From Gammaproteobacteria bacterium (GTDB lineage Bacteria; Pseudomonadota; Gammaproteobacteria; UBA6429; Thiohalophilaceae), in contig JAUVGM010000155.1 in NCBI GenBank assembly GCA_030593785.1, positions 1-6,132 of the forward strand: a stretch of 6,132 nt of DNA, in the 5' to 3' direction. Both the position numbers and the translations under genes were made by a program. The notes below the pieces were generated by a model. It was not told where the DNA came from, ran no database searches, and saw only the letters and a list, made by a program, of their open reading frames with translations. Positions 1 through 6,132 of this stretch are shown piece after piece (position 1 is the stretch's first letter; the number at the start of each line of letters is the position of its first letter).

Positions 1-633
1 GCGTGTATTAATGGTGCAGGGACACAATTCTATTTTATTCCAGTAAGAGATTCAGGACGGTATCAAGACAGGCCAGGTGTTTATACTTCTCCTCCACCTA
101 TACAACGCAATCGTCTTCCCGTAACACCACAAACAAATGATCGCTTTGATGTGTTATCAACGAATATTGCGAATCCACTTGATGCTGCCGTTGGTGACAG
201 AATAGCTGTCTATAACATCAATAATATCGATATTTATAACCCGGGGAATAATATCCGTCATCCAATTAGCGCTATAGTCCCACTTGATATAGATGGTGAT
301 GCCAACCCCGATACAGTTCAAATACAATTTGCTGCCAATGAAACCTTTGCTAACCATTCACCTAGTCGACGCTTTCATATCATCGATAATACACAACAGG
401 TCACTTTATTCTCATTAGTCGGCAACCAGCTATTTCGTGATACAACAACGCTTAACACACCCAATGCTGCAGTAACGCCACGATTACTCATGCAAAATGT
501 CCAAGCCTGTACATTTACCTTTACACCTGGAACTCAACAGCGAGCGGGCTTATTGCGAATTAATATCACCGTTGCAGAACAGGGTGAAACTATACAGGTT
601 ATACATGATGCGCATGTCTACAACACACCTTAA
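1..633 (+). CDS. mshO: MSHA pilus minor pilin MshO, C-terminal part (5' end outside window)
   Basis: Frame 1 is open from the first base to the TAA at 631-633, giving 210 residues of a protein that starts upstream. The family call rests on the C-terminal pattern remembered for MshO: a segment reading FYFIPVRDSGRY near the left edge, then RFDVLS (about 142-159), an ACTFTFTPGTQQRAGLL segment (505-555), and a tail with GE(T)I..IHDAHVYNTP. MshO is a type IV prepilin-like protein thought to act as a minor pilin in assembly of the MSHA pilus at the inner membrane and periplasm. Its N-terminal leader and hydrophobic helix are not in the window. Two cysteines (codons at 4-6 and 508-510) could form a disulfide, as is common in pilins. 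A D-x-D-x-D-x-x-x-D loop (286-312) resembles a calcium-binding loop. The gene overlaps mshP by about 29 nt, implying translational coupling. The in-frame ATG at 151 is internal and is not the true start, because similarity continues upstream of it. Confidence 0.83.
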   Translation, partial: ACINGAGTQFYFIPVRDSGRYQDRPGVYTSPPPIQRNRLPVTPQTNDRFDVLSTNIANPLDAAVGDRIAVYNINNIDIYNPGNNIRHPISAIVPLDIDGDANPDTVQIQFAANETFANHSPSRRFHIIDNTQQVTLFSLVGNQLFRDTTTLNTPNAAVTPRLLMQNVQACTFTFTPGTQQRAGLLRINITVAEQGETIQVIHDAHVYNTP

Positions 634-1027
634 TTTTAGAAAACAAACAGGCGTATCCATCGTTACGGCTATATTTCTAGTCGTTATTCTTGCTTTAATG
701 GGTACCGGGATGGTGAGTCTTTTATCCACAAGCCAGCAATCAATTAGCCAGGAAATCACCTCTGCTAAAGCTTATATGGCGGGGCGCTCCTGTTTACAAT
801 GGGGCATGTATCAAGCTATTTTCGATGCTGATCCATGGGCTAATGATCCTTATGTTCTCAATTTCAATAATGCGGGACTAATAAATACAAGATGTATTAA
901 TACCAGATTTGAAGTTGTAACGAATGATGGTTTGAGATTTTTTAACATCACTACAACAGCAAACTATGGTGCTTCCGCAGATCCAGAATTTAGCCAGCGC
1001 ACAATGCGCCTGCAATTTCAAAACTAA
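605..1027 (+). CDS. mshP: MSHA pilus minor pilin MshP
   Basis: This 140-residue protein begins with a basic leader ending in KQTG, followed by a hydrophobic helix (about residues 17-40, VSIVTAIFLVVILALMGTGM). This is the layout of a type IV prepilin leader cut after Gly16 by prepilin peptidase. Position +5 of the mature protein is Thr rather than Glu, a departure also remembered for MshP/PilX-like proteins. Downstream are GRSCLQWGMYQAI (Cys63) and Cys97, a possible disulfide pair. By family it is a PilX-like minor pilin of the MSHA system, inner-membrane inserted and pilus associated. Start choice: ATGs occur at 605, 608 and 614. An AGG at 596-598 sits 6 nt before 605, so 605 (or 608) is preferred. 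The frame is open back to 497, but those extra residues lie inside mshO and precede the leader, so they are unlikely to be translated. It overlaps the mshO end and is followed after 23 nt by the ligase-like gene. Confidence 0.78.
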   Translation: MMRMSTTHLNFRKQTGVSIVTAIFLVVILALMGTGMVSLLSTSQQSISQEITSAKAYMAGRSCLQWGMYQAIFDADPWANDPYVLNFNNAGLINTRCINTRFEVVTNDGLRFFNITTTANYGASADPEFSQRTMRLQFQN

Positions 1028-1050
1028 TTATTTCGGAATATCTATAATTT

Positions 1051-2973
1051 ATGCTTACAATTTTAAAGCAACCAAAAACAAGCCTGTTATTTTCTGCATT
1101 TTTTATAATTAGTTTAACTTCCGCATTATTTTATACTGGCAATAATACCTGGTTATTTACAACAAGTTATCTTATGGTTGTATTAAGTCTTGCCATCGCA
1201 TTAAAGCAACGGTTTTATAAGCCCATCAATATTTCAATAAATGGAATATTTATTTCTGCTATCTTATTACTAATATGGTTTGCGATATCAATATTCCCCA
1301 GTCAAATTAAATACCTGAGCTTATATAACTTTTTCTGGGTCGGTAGTTTAATAATTATCTTTTTAATTTTTACTTTTCATGACGATAAAGATCAAACCTG
1401 GAACAATATCTGGCCGGGTATTTTATTACTCGTTATGGTTTGGGCTGGTTATGGTTTAGTTCAATACTATTATTTACATGTCCCAACAAATGCTACTTTC
1501 CTCAACAGGAATTCTCTTGCCGCCTTAATAAATCTTGCTTTACTACCTGCATCCGGATATTTTTTACTAAATGAGAAAGATCGTCCATGGAAAAAACTTA
1601 ATAATAAAGTTTTAGCAAGTATCCTCATCATTCTGTTTCTTAGCATTTTTATTATAACCAGTCGTGGAGCCTCTTTAAGTTTAGCTTTAGGCTTCATAAT
1701 TCTATTAATGCTATTAAGAAAATATATCGATAAATCTAAATTAAATTCTTTTTTCGTTATAATATTTATAGCATTTCTACTCGCAACACTTTCTCAATAT
1801 TTTATTCCAAGCTCACCGCAGGGTTTTGCTGAACGAATGGTGTCATTAAAAGATGCTTCTGAGGCAGGCAATCCACGGTTTATTATATGGAAGAGCCTAA
1901 TTCCTTTATTTGAAGAAATGCCCTGGTATGGGTTCGGGCTTGGTAGCTTATGGGTTTTCTGGCCGCCTCACCGTCCTTTTACAGATAATAGCGCAGGCTA
2001 TTTTGCACATAACGACTACATGCAAATTACTCTTGAAGCAGGATACCCTGGCATCCTTCTTCTCGTAGTATTGTTTATATTTATTCTTTTTTATTTCATT
2101 CGTACTTTAAAAAATAATAACAATACACTTTCGCTAATCCACCGCGTAGAACTGGTTAGTATATTCTCTGCGCTAGTGACTTTTTCTGCCCATAGTTTTT
2201 TCACTTATAACTTTTATATTCTGCCATTACTTCTTATTGCTGGAAGCTATCTCGGCCGCTTCAATCAACTTGTTAATATTAACAGCAAATCTATCCGAAC
2301 TATCCCAGCATTTAAGGTTTACTTTAAACCAATCATGTTTGTCATTAGCATGGCCGGGCTAATTTTTATTTTATGCAGCTATTTTATATCGGTCTCACTT
2401 TCTAGTTACTACAACATTCAAGCTAAAGAGTTAATGTTACAAAAAAAATATCAAGCCTCTAATGCTTATTTCTTAAAAGCACAAACACTTGCGCCCTTGA
2501 TGGATAATCCATTTTTTAGTCATGCCGACTTATTACGGCGAGGTGCGAATAAATTGCTCGGTGTTAATAAAAATAGACAGGCTAATTCCTTATTAAAACT
2601 TGCACATAAAAATCTTGATAAGGCGGAAAAACTCAACCCCTTACGCCCACAAACTCATCATATTCGCGGCCTGATTTATGAAAAGAAACAGCCTGAAAAA
2701 GCTAAAATTGAATTTAAACAAGCATTAAAACTCGACCCGCGCTTTTTATTTTCACGAATTCGTTTAGCAAGACTGCTTCACAAAGAAAATCAATTAAAAG
2801 CTGCCATGGAAGTACTCTATGAAGGTGTGAACTATAATTACCATGTAAATAAGGTAATGCTTGAATATATGCAGTTTTTTGCCAAATTATCGAGAGAAGC
2901 AGGAGTAGAAAGCTTTGCTTTGCATTTAGAGGCCAATATAAAGAAATATATTAGTGAAAACCGACAAAAATAA
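1051..2973 (+). CDS. O-antigen ligase / O-oligosaccharyltransferase family membrane protein (Wzy_C) with C-terminal TPR-like tail
   Basis: This 640-residue protein has about 12-13 hydrophobic segments (roughly residues 11-30, 35-51, 62-82, 91-109, 121-143, 153-173, 186-223 as two, 230-248, 334-351, 366-402 as two, 425-450). The long polar loop at about 250-333 matches the periplasmic catalytic loop of WaaL/Wzy/PglL enzymes. Supporting motifs are FLNRNSLAALI (150-160), the TSRGA arginine (Arg205), NPRFIIW (Arg276), and AHNDYMQITLEAGYPG (319-334) with His320, the position of the conserved histidine in this superfamily. Such enzymes move a glycan from undecaprenyl diphosphate to lipid A or to protein in the periplasm. 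After the last membrane segment, residues about 454-600 look like TPR helices (AYFLKAQTLAP; LDKAEKLNP; AKIEFKQALKLDP), predicted periplasmic from the topology. It lies 23 nt after mshP and before mshQ, so pilin or MshQ glycosylation is a plausible job, but lipopolysaccharide or exopolysaccharide ligation cannot be excluded. The Shine-Dalgarno is weak (GGA at 1035-1037). Confidence 0.84.
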   Translation: MLTILKQPKTSLLFSAFFIISLTSALFYTGNNTWLFTTSYLMVVLSLAIALKQRFYKPINISINGIFISAILLLIWFAISIFPSQIKYLSLYNFFWVGSLIIIFLIFTFHDDKDQTWNNIWPGILLLVMVWAGYGLVQYYYLHVPTNATFLNRNSLAALINLALLPASGYFLLNEKDRPWKKLNNKVLASILIILFLSIFIITSRGASLSLALGFIILLMLLRKYIDKSKLNSFFVIIFIAFLLATLSQYFIPSSPQGFAERMVSLKDASEAGNPRFIIWKSLIPLFEEMPWYGFGLGSLWVFWPPHRPFTDNSAGYFAHNDYMQITLEAGYPGILLLVVLFIFILFYFIRTLKNNNNTLSLIHRVELVSIFSALVTFSAHSFFTYNFYILPLLLIAGSYLGRFNQLVNINSKSIRTIPAFKVYFKPIMFVISMAGLIFILCSYFISVSLSSYYNIQAKELMLQKKYQASNAYFLKAQTLAPLMDNPFFSHADLLRRGANKLLGVNKNRQANSLLKLAHKNLDKAEKLNPLRPQTHHIRGLIYEKKQPEKAKIEFKQALKLDPRFLFSRIRLARLLHKENQLKAAMEVLYEGVNYNYHVNKVMLEYMQFFAKLSREAGVESFALHLEANIKKYISENRQK

Positions 2974-3102
2974 TCAAATTTACGCTTATTTTGCCGATAA
3001 AATACTAATAACCTTATTATTACAGGACTCTTTCTTGAGCATTTCAAGCAATTAACTATTTGTCTTTCAATACGTTTAATAAAATTTACGAATGATCTTT
3101 AT
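2974..3102 (+). other. Intergenic spacer with two small dyads upstream of mshQ
   Basis: This 129-nt AT-rich gap is the only sizeable non-coding stretch in the window. It holds two perfect short inverted repeats: TAATAA-CC-TTATTA at 3006-3019 and CTTGA-GCATT-TCAAG at 3034-3048. Neither has a GC-rich stem followed by a T run, so neither is called a terminator. A TTGAGC at 3035-3040 could be a weak -35 element, with TATTTG at 3057-3062 as a poor -10 (16-nt spacing). No AGGAG-like ribosome site precedes the mshQ ATG at 3103. A separate promoter for mshQ is possible but not established; read-through from the ligase gene is equally compatible. Confidence 0.3.
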
Positions 3103-6100
3103 ATGAAAAAAACATGTTTTCAATTTAATATCCCACATCGCTTTAGCGCTGTTCTTTGCTATCTTGTTTTTTTATTTTTTGCCTTCCCCGCTGTTGCTGA
3201 TACTGTTCGAGATGAATTTTCAATAATAAGTTATACAAATAATGATGGCACAGCTAATTGGACAACGGACTGGTTAGAAATCACAGAAGCGGATGGTGCA
3301 AGTGCCGGAGACATTCAGATAATCAATGATCAGGGTTCTAATCGATTACGCATTAGCGGTAGCAACAAAGGTGTGCAACGCGAAGTAAATCTAAGTGGTG
3401 CTACAGTCGCTACTCTTACATTTGATTATCGCAGCGAAAGTTTGGATAATGGTAATGAATACGTCAACCTTGAAATCTCTTCCGATGGGGGTGCCACATG
3501 GATCGAACTTGTTCAGTATAAAGGTCCTCAAGATGATGCTTCCTATCAATCTCAATCACCCAGTTATGACATTACTTCATATATTTCAGCCAACACTCGT
3601 ATTCGATTAATCGGATCGGCAAACCTCGATTCTGCGGATGCTGTTTATTTTGATAATATCGAGATTAATTATACTTCTCCTTTTCTAACTCACTTTACTA
3701 TTAGCCACGATGGTATTGGTGACAATTGCCTACCTGAACAAATTACTATAACCAAACACACCGCTGCTCATACTATTGATGCATATACCGGTACAATATC
3801 GATTAGCACCTCAACGGGTAACGGTAACTGGACAAAAACAACAACTGCTGCAGATGCTGAAGGTACTCTTAGTGCAGGTGCAATAGACTCTGGTATTGCA
3901 ACATATACATTTGTCGCAGCCGATAATGGGTCTATCACGCTTAATCTCGCAAATACAAATGTAGAAACACTCAATATCAATATCACCGATGGTACAGACA
4001 CAGAATATTCAACAGAAGATCCTGATCTTAACTTCTCAAATTTAAGTACAGTAACTTATCGTGATGAATTTTTAACGCCAAGTTATGCAAATAATAATGG
4101 CTCTGCGCTTTGGGCTTCAGACTGGTTAGAAATTGTTGAAGCAGATGGTGCGGGTACTGGTGACATCCAGATCAGCAGTGGTCAACTACAAATTAGCGGA
4201 AGTAGCAAAGGAGTACAACGTGCGGTTGATCTCACCGGAGCAACTGCTGCAACACTCACACTGGATCACCGCCGAGTAAGTCTGGAGGGCGGTGAATATG
4301 TCAATCTTGAAATCTCTTCTGATGGAGGTGCAAGCTGGATTGAACTTGATCGTTTTAAAGGCCCACAAAATGATCTCACCAACCAATCAACCAGTTATAA
4401 CATTACTCCATATATTTCCGCTACCACTCGCATTCGATTACTCGGATCAGCAAGCCTCGATAGTACTACGGATATCGTTTATTTTGACAACATTGAAATA
4501 GCGAGTTCTTTTATCGTTACTTGTTCATCTGTAGATCACTTTTCTATTAACTATTCAAGTGGTGCAACGGGTATAGGGATTAACTGCCAGGCAGAATATA
4601 TTACTATTGAAGCTCATGATGCCAGTCATAATGTACTCACTACTTACACTGGTTCAATAAATCTAACAACAAGCACAACTAATGGCGACTGGTCAAAAAC
4701 AATAACGGCAACTGATGCCAATGGAACTTTAGTACCCGGCACTGCTGATACAGGAAGTGCAACATATTCCTTTATTACCGCTGATTATGGTTCCATTATT
4801 TTAAACTTTAAAGATACTTATGCAGAAACTACTAACCTAAATGTTAATAGTAGCAGTATTTTAGAAACATCAAATTCTGCTGTTGCCAATGATGATTATG
4901 AAATTATTTTTGCATCAAGTGGTTTTATTTTTAATAACGATACTGACAGTAATACGACAATCCCTACCCAACTTTCAGGTAAAGATTCTGATGTTGGCTA
5001 TAATGCTAAAGCCATAACACTTCAGGCTGTGCGACAATCAGATAGTGATCCTACACAATGTACTGCTGCACTCCTGAATAAAACTCTTAATATAGATTTT
5101 GCAGCTGAATGTCAAAATCCATCTAGCTGTGGAGCAGGCCAACTGTTCACTTTAAATGGCACCACTTTAACAGCAACCACAAATGATAATTTAGTCATTG
5201 GAAGTAGCAGTTACGATACTCGATCGGTTACTTTTGACGCGAACGGTAAATACAGTCTCGTTTTCAACTATCCTGAAGCAGGTTTAATTGAATTACATGC
5301 CCGACATAATATTTTATTGCCAGATGGTACAACACCATCAGGTAATTATATATCGGGCTCATCTTCTTTTGTTGTCAGGCCACTAGGACTTGCACTTAGT
5401 AACCTTTCATACGCAACCGATGCATCAGGAAGCCTCTTTAAAAAAGCCGGTGAAGACTTTATAACAACATTTACAGCCGTAAGATGGCAAGCCGCTGATG
5501 ATGCCAATGATGATGGTGTTGCAGATAGCGGAGCAAATCTTACTGACAACACAACAACACAAAATTTTGGTAATGAAATCACACCTGTTATACCCGCAAA
5601 CATAACAACGTCTGCTCCAACAGTAACATTAGTACCCAATGCTGGTACTCTAATAAACAACGCTAATAGCGCAAGCTTTACTAATGGAGTTGGTTCTAAA
5701 ACGTATAACTGGAGTGAAGTAGGCATATTTAATTTTTCAACAACACTTACAAATTATTTAACAAGTGGCGATAATATTATTGGCTATGCACAAAACATTG
5801 GTCGATTTGTTCCCGATCATTTTAATACCTCTGTAACTGAAGGTTGTATAGCTGGTAATTTTACCTATTCTGGCCAACCTTTTACCGTTACTGCTACAGC
5901 AAAAAATGTAGCTGATGGAACTACAGCTAATTATCAAAATACTTTTGCTTTTGATACAGCCATTTCAAATGCGGGAGATGTTGCTAACTTTACAAATTAC
6001 ACAATTTCTGCCAATAGATTCAGTGGAGGTACAGGTTTCCAAAGTCCAGTAACCTTGGCTTATACTTTTCCAGCTAAAGAAACTATACCTGCAATACTTA

Positions 6101-6132
6101 CATTACGTGCTCGTGATGCAGATACATCAACT
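3103..6132 (+). CDS. mshQ: MshQ-like large secreted protein with duplicated N-terminal unit and DUF6701 region (3' end outside window)
   Basis: Frame 1 is open from ATG 3103 to the window edge: 1010 residues with no stop. A Sec signal peptide is clear (hydrophobic core 14-28, cleavage predicted after PAVA, Ala32). Residues about 35-311 and 319-603 are two copies of one unit. Each has a jelly-roll-like module (WxxxW at 53/57 and 337/341; Asp-box SSDGGATW or SSDGGASW at 126-133 and 405-412; closing FDNIEI at 183-188 and 461-466) and then an Ig-like module with a lone Cys (209 and 495). From about 597 the MshQ/DUF6701 pattern follows: Cys653, C670-C676 (CQNPSSC), FVVRPLG around Arg759, a DxNxDGxxD loop at 800-808, GRFVPDHF (900-907) and FTYSGQPF. 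MshQ is encoded at the end of MSHA operons; its exact role is unresolved, with a surface, tip or adhesive role inferred. It is very rich in Thr, Ser, Asn and Asp. No upstream in-frame ATG, GTG or TTG was found back to the stop at 2998, so 3103 is the start despite a poor ribosome site. Confidence 0.84.
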   Translation, partial: MKKTCFQFNIPHRFSAVLCYLVFLFFAFPAVADTVRDEFSIISYTNNDGTANWTTDWLEITEADGASAGDIQIINDQGSNRLRISGSNKGVQREVNLSGATVATLTFDYRSESLDNGNEYVNLEISSDGGATWIELVQYKGPQDDASYQSQSPSYDITSYISANTRIRLIGSANLDSADAVYFDNIEINYTSPFLTHFTISHDGIGDNCLPEQITITKHTAAHTIDAYTGTISISTSTGNGNWTKTTTAADAEGTLSAGAIDSGIATYTFVAADNGSITLNLANTNVETLNINITDGTDTEYSTEDPDLNFSNLSTVTYRDEFLTPSYANNNGSALWASDWLEIVEADGAGTGDIQISSGQLQISGSSKGVQRAVDLTGATAATLTLDHRRVSLEGGEYVNLEISSDGGASWIELDRFKGPQNDLTNQSTSYNITPYISATTRIRLLGSASLDSTTDIVYFDNIEIASSFIVTCSSVDHFSINYSSGATGIGINCQAEYITIEAHDASHNVLTTYTGSINLTTSTTNGDWSKTITATDANGTLVPGTADTGSATYSFITADYGSIILNFKDTYAETTNLNVNSSSILETSNSAVANDDYEIIFASSGFIFNNDTDSNTTIPTQLSGKDSDVGYNAKAITLQAVRQSDSDPTQCTAALLNKTLNIDFAAECQNPSSCGAGQLFTLNGTTLTATTNDNLVIGSSSYDTRSVTFDANGKYSLVFNYPEAGLIELHARHNILLPDGTTPSGNYISGSSSFVVRPLGLALSNLSYATDASGSLFKKAGEDFITTFTAVRWQAADDANDDGVADSGANLTDNTTTQNFGNEITPVIPANITTSAPTVTLVPNAGTLINNANSASFTNGVGSKTYNWSEVGIFNFSTTLTNYLTSGDNIIGYAQNIGRFVPDHFNTSVTEGCIAGNFTYSGQPFTVTATAKNVADGTTANYQNTFAFDTAISNAGDVANFTNYTISANRFSGGTGFQSPVTLAYTFPAKETIPAILTLRARDADTST
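3205..4035 (+). repeat. MshQ internal tandem unit, copy A (jelly-roll + Ig-like module)
   Basis: This is the first copy of a coding tandem repeat inside mshQ, residues about 35-311. It runs from VRDEF through WLEITEADGA, GVQREVNLSGA, the SSDGGATW Asp-box, a RIRLIGSANLDS segment and FDNIEI. It then enters the Ig-like part (HFTISHDG, Cys209, EQITI, YTGTISISTST, NGNW, TYTFVAADNGSITLNL) and ends near DPDLNF. Copy B starts about 21 nt after it, so the two are head to tail with a register of 852 nt at the start. The jelly-roll half is much better conserved between copies than the Ig-like half, and the last 15-20 residues align only loosely. Confidence 0.8.
4057..4911 (+). repeat. MshQ internal tandem unit, copy B (jelly-roll + Ig-like module)
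   Basis: This is the second copy, residues about 319-603. It matches copy A in order: YRDEF, WLEIVEADGA, GVQRAVDLTGA, the SSDGGASW Asp-box, RIRLLGSASLDS and FDNIEI. The Ig-like half follows (HFSINYSSG, Cys495, EYITI, YTGSINLTTST, NGDW, TYSFITADYGSIILNF) and passes directly into the DUF6701 region. The DNA is diverged at many third positions (for example around 3472-3499 versus 4309-4338) while the protein is conserved. This indicates an old duplication kept under selection rather than a recent copying or assembly artefact. Confidence 0.8.

Noticed and set aside
497..604. Longer N-terminus for mshP starting at ATG 497
   Set aside because: It would place 36 non-leader residues before the prepilin leader and lie entirely inside mshO coding sequence; the leader-proximal ATGs are far more plausible.
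3034..3048. Hairpin CTTGA-GCATT-TCAAG as a terminator for the ligase gene
   Set aside because: The stem is only 5 bp, not GC-rich, and is not followed by a run of T.
3092..3106. Four-codon ORF (ATG ATC TTT ATA TGA) whose stop overlaps the mshQ ATG
   Set aside because: It could act as a tiny coupling leader, but it has no ribosome site and such short frames arise by chance in AT-rich DNA.
3395..3610. Plus-strand open frame inside copy A, with a similar one at 4292-4501 inside copy B
   Set aside because: The two products resemble each other only because both are the same shifted frame of the duplicated mshQ unit. This is a by-product of the repeat, not a gene pair.
5346..5726. 126-codon minus-strand open frame opposite mshQ
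   Set aside because: It lies wholly opposite the well-supported DUF6701 coding region. Its product is a low-complexity Val/Ala/Leu-rich sequence of the kind expected from the reverse complement of Thr/Asn-rich codons, and it has no recognisable motif.
1..6132. CRISPR array, tRNA/rRNA, insertion sequence or phage genes
   Set aside because: Nothing seen. The window is nearly fully covered by four pilus-locus genes, and the only repeats are the coding ones in mshQ.

Overview
The window is a segment of a mannose-sensitive-haemagglutinin (MSHA) type IV pilus locus from an AT-rich bacterium. The gene order mshO-mshP-...-mshQ and the protein motifs point to a gammaproteobacterium, since MSHA operons of this kind are known from Vibrio, Shewanella and relatives. 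Genus cannot be told from the sequence. All genes lie on the plus strand and coding density is high.

Layout: (1) 1-633 is the 3' part of mshO, a prepilin-like minor pilin whose N-terminus lies outside the window. (2) 605-1027 is mshP, a short minor pilin with a prepilin leader, overlapping the end of mshO. (3) 1051-2973, only 23 nt downstream, encodes a 640-residue polytopic membrane protein of the O-antigen ligase / O-oligosaccharyltransferase (Wzy_C, WaaL/PglL-like) class with a C-terminal TPR-like tail. (4) 2974-3102 is a 129-nt AT-rich spacer with two small dyads and no clear ribosome binding site. (5) 3103-6132 is the 5' part (1010 codons, open at the window edge) of a very large Sec-exported MshQ-like protein. 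It has two tandem copies of a ~280-residue unit followed by the DUF6701/MshQ region.

How they may work together: MshO and MshP are predicted minor pilins that prime or cap the pilus. MshQ is a large secreted protein of the same system, plausibly a surface or tip component. The ligase-like gene sits inside the operon, where an mshP-mshQ junction would be expected. The most economical hypothesis is that it transfers a lipid-linked glycan onto the pilin or onto the Ser/Thr/Asn-rich MshQ. That is inference from position and family, not shown by the sequence. The most notable observations are this embedded glycosyl-ligase and the internal duplication in MshQ.
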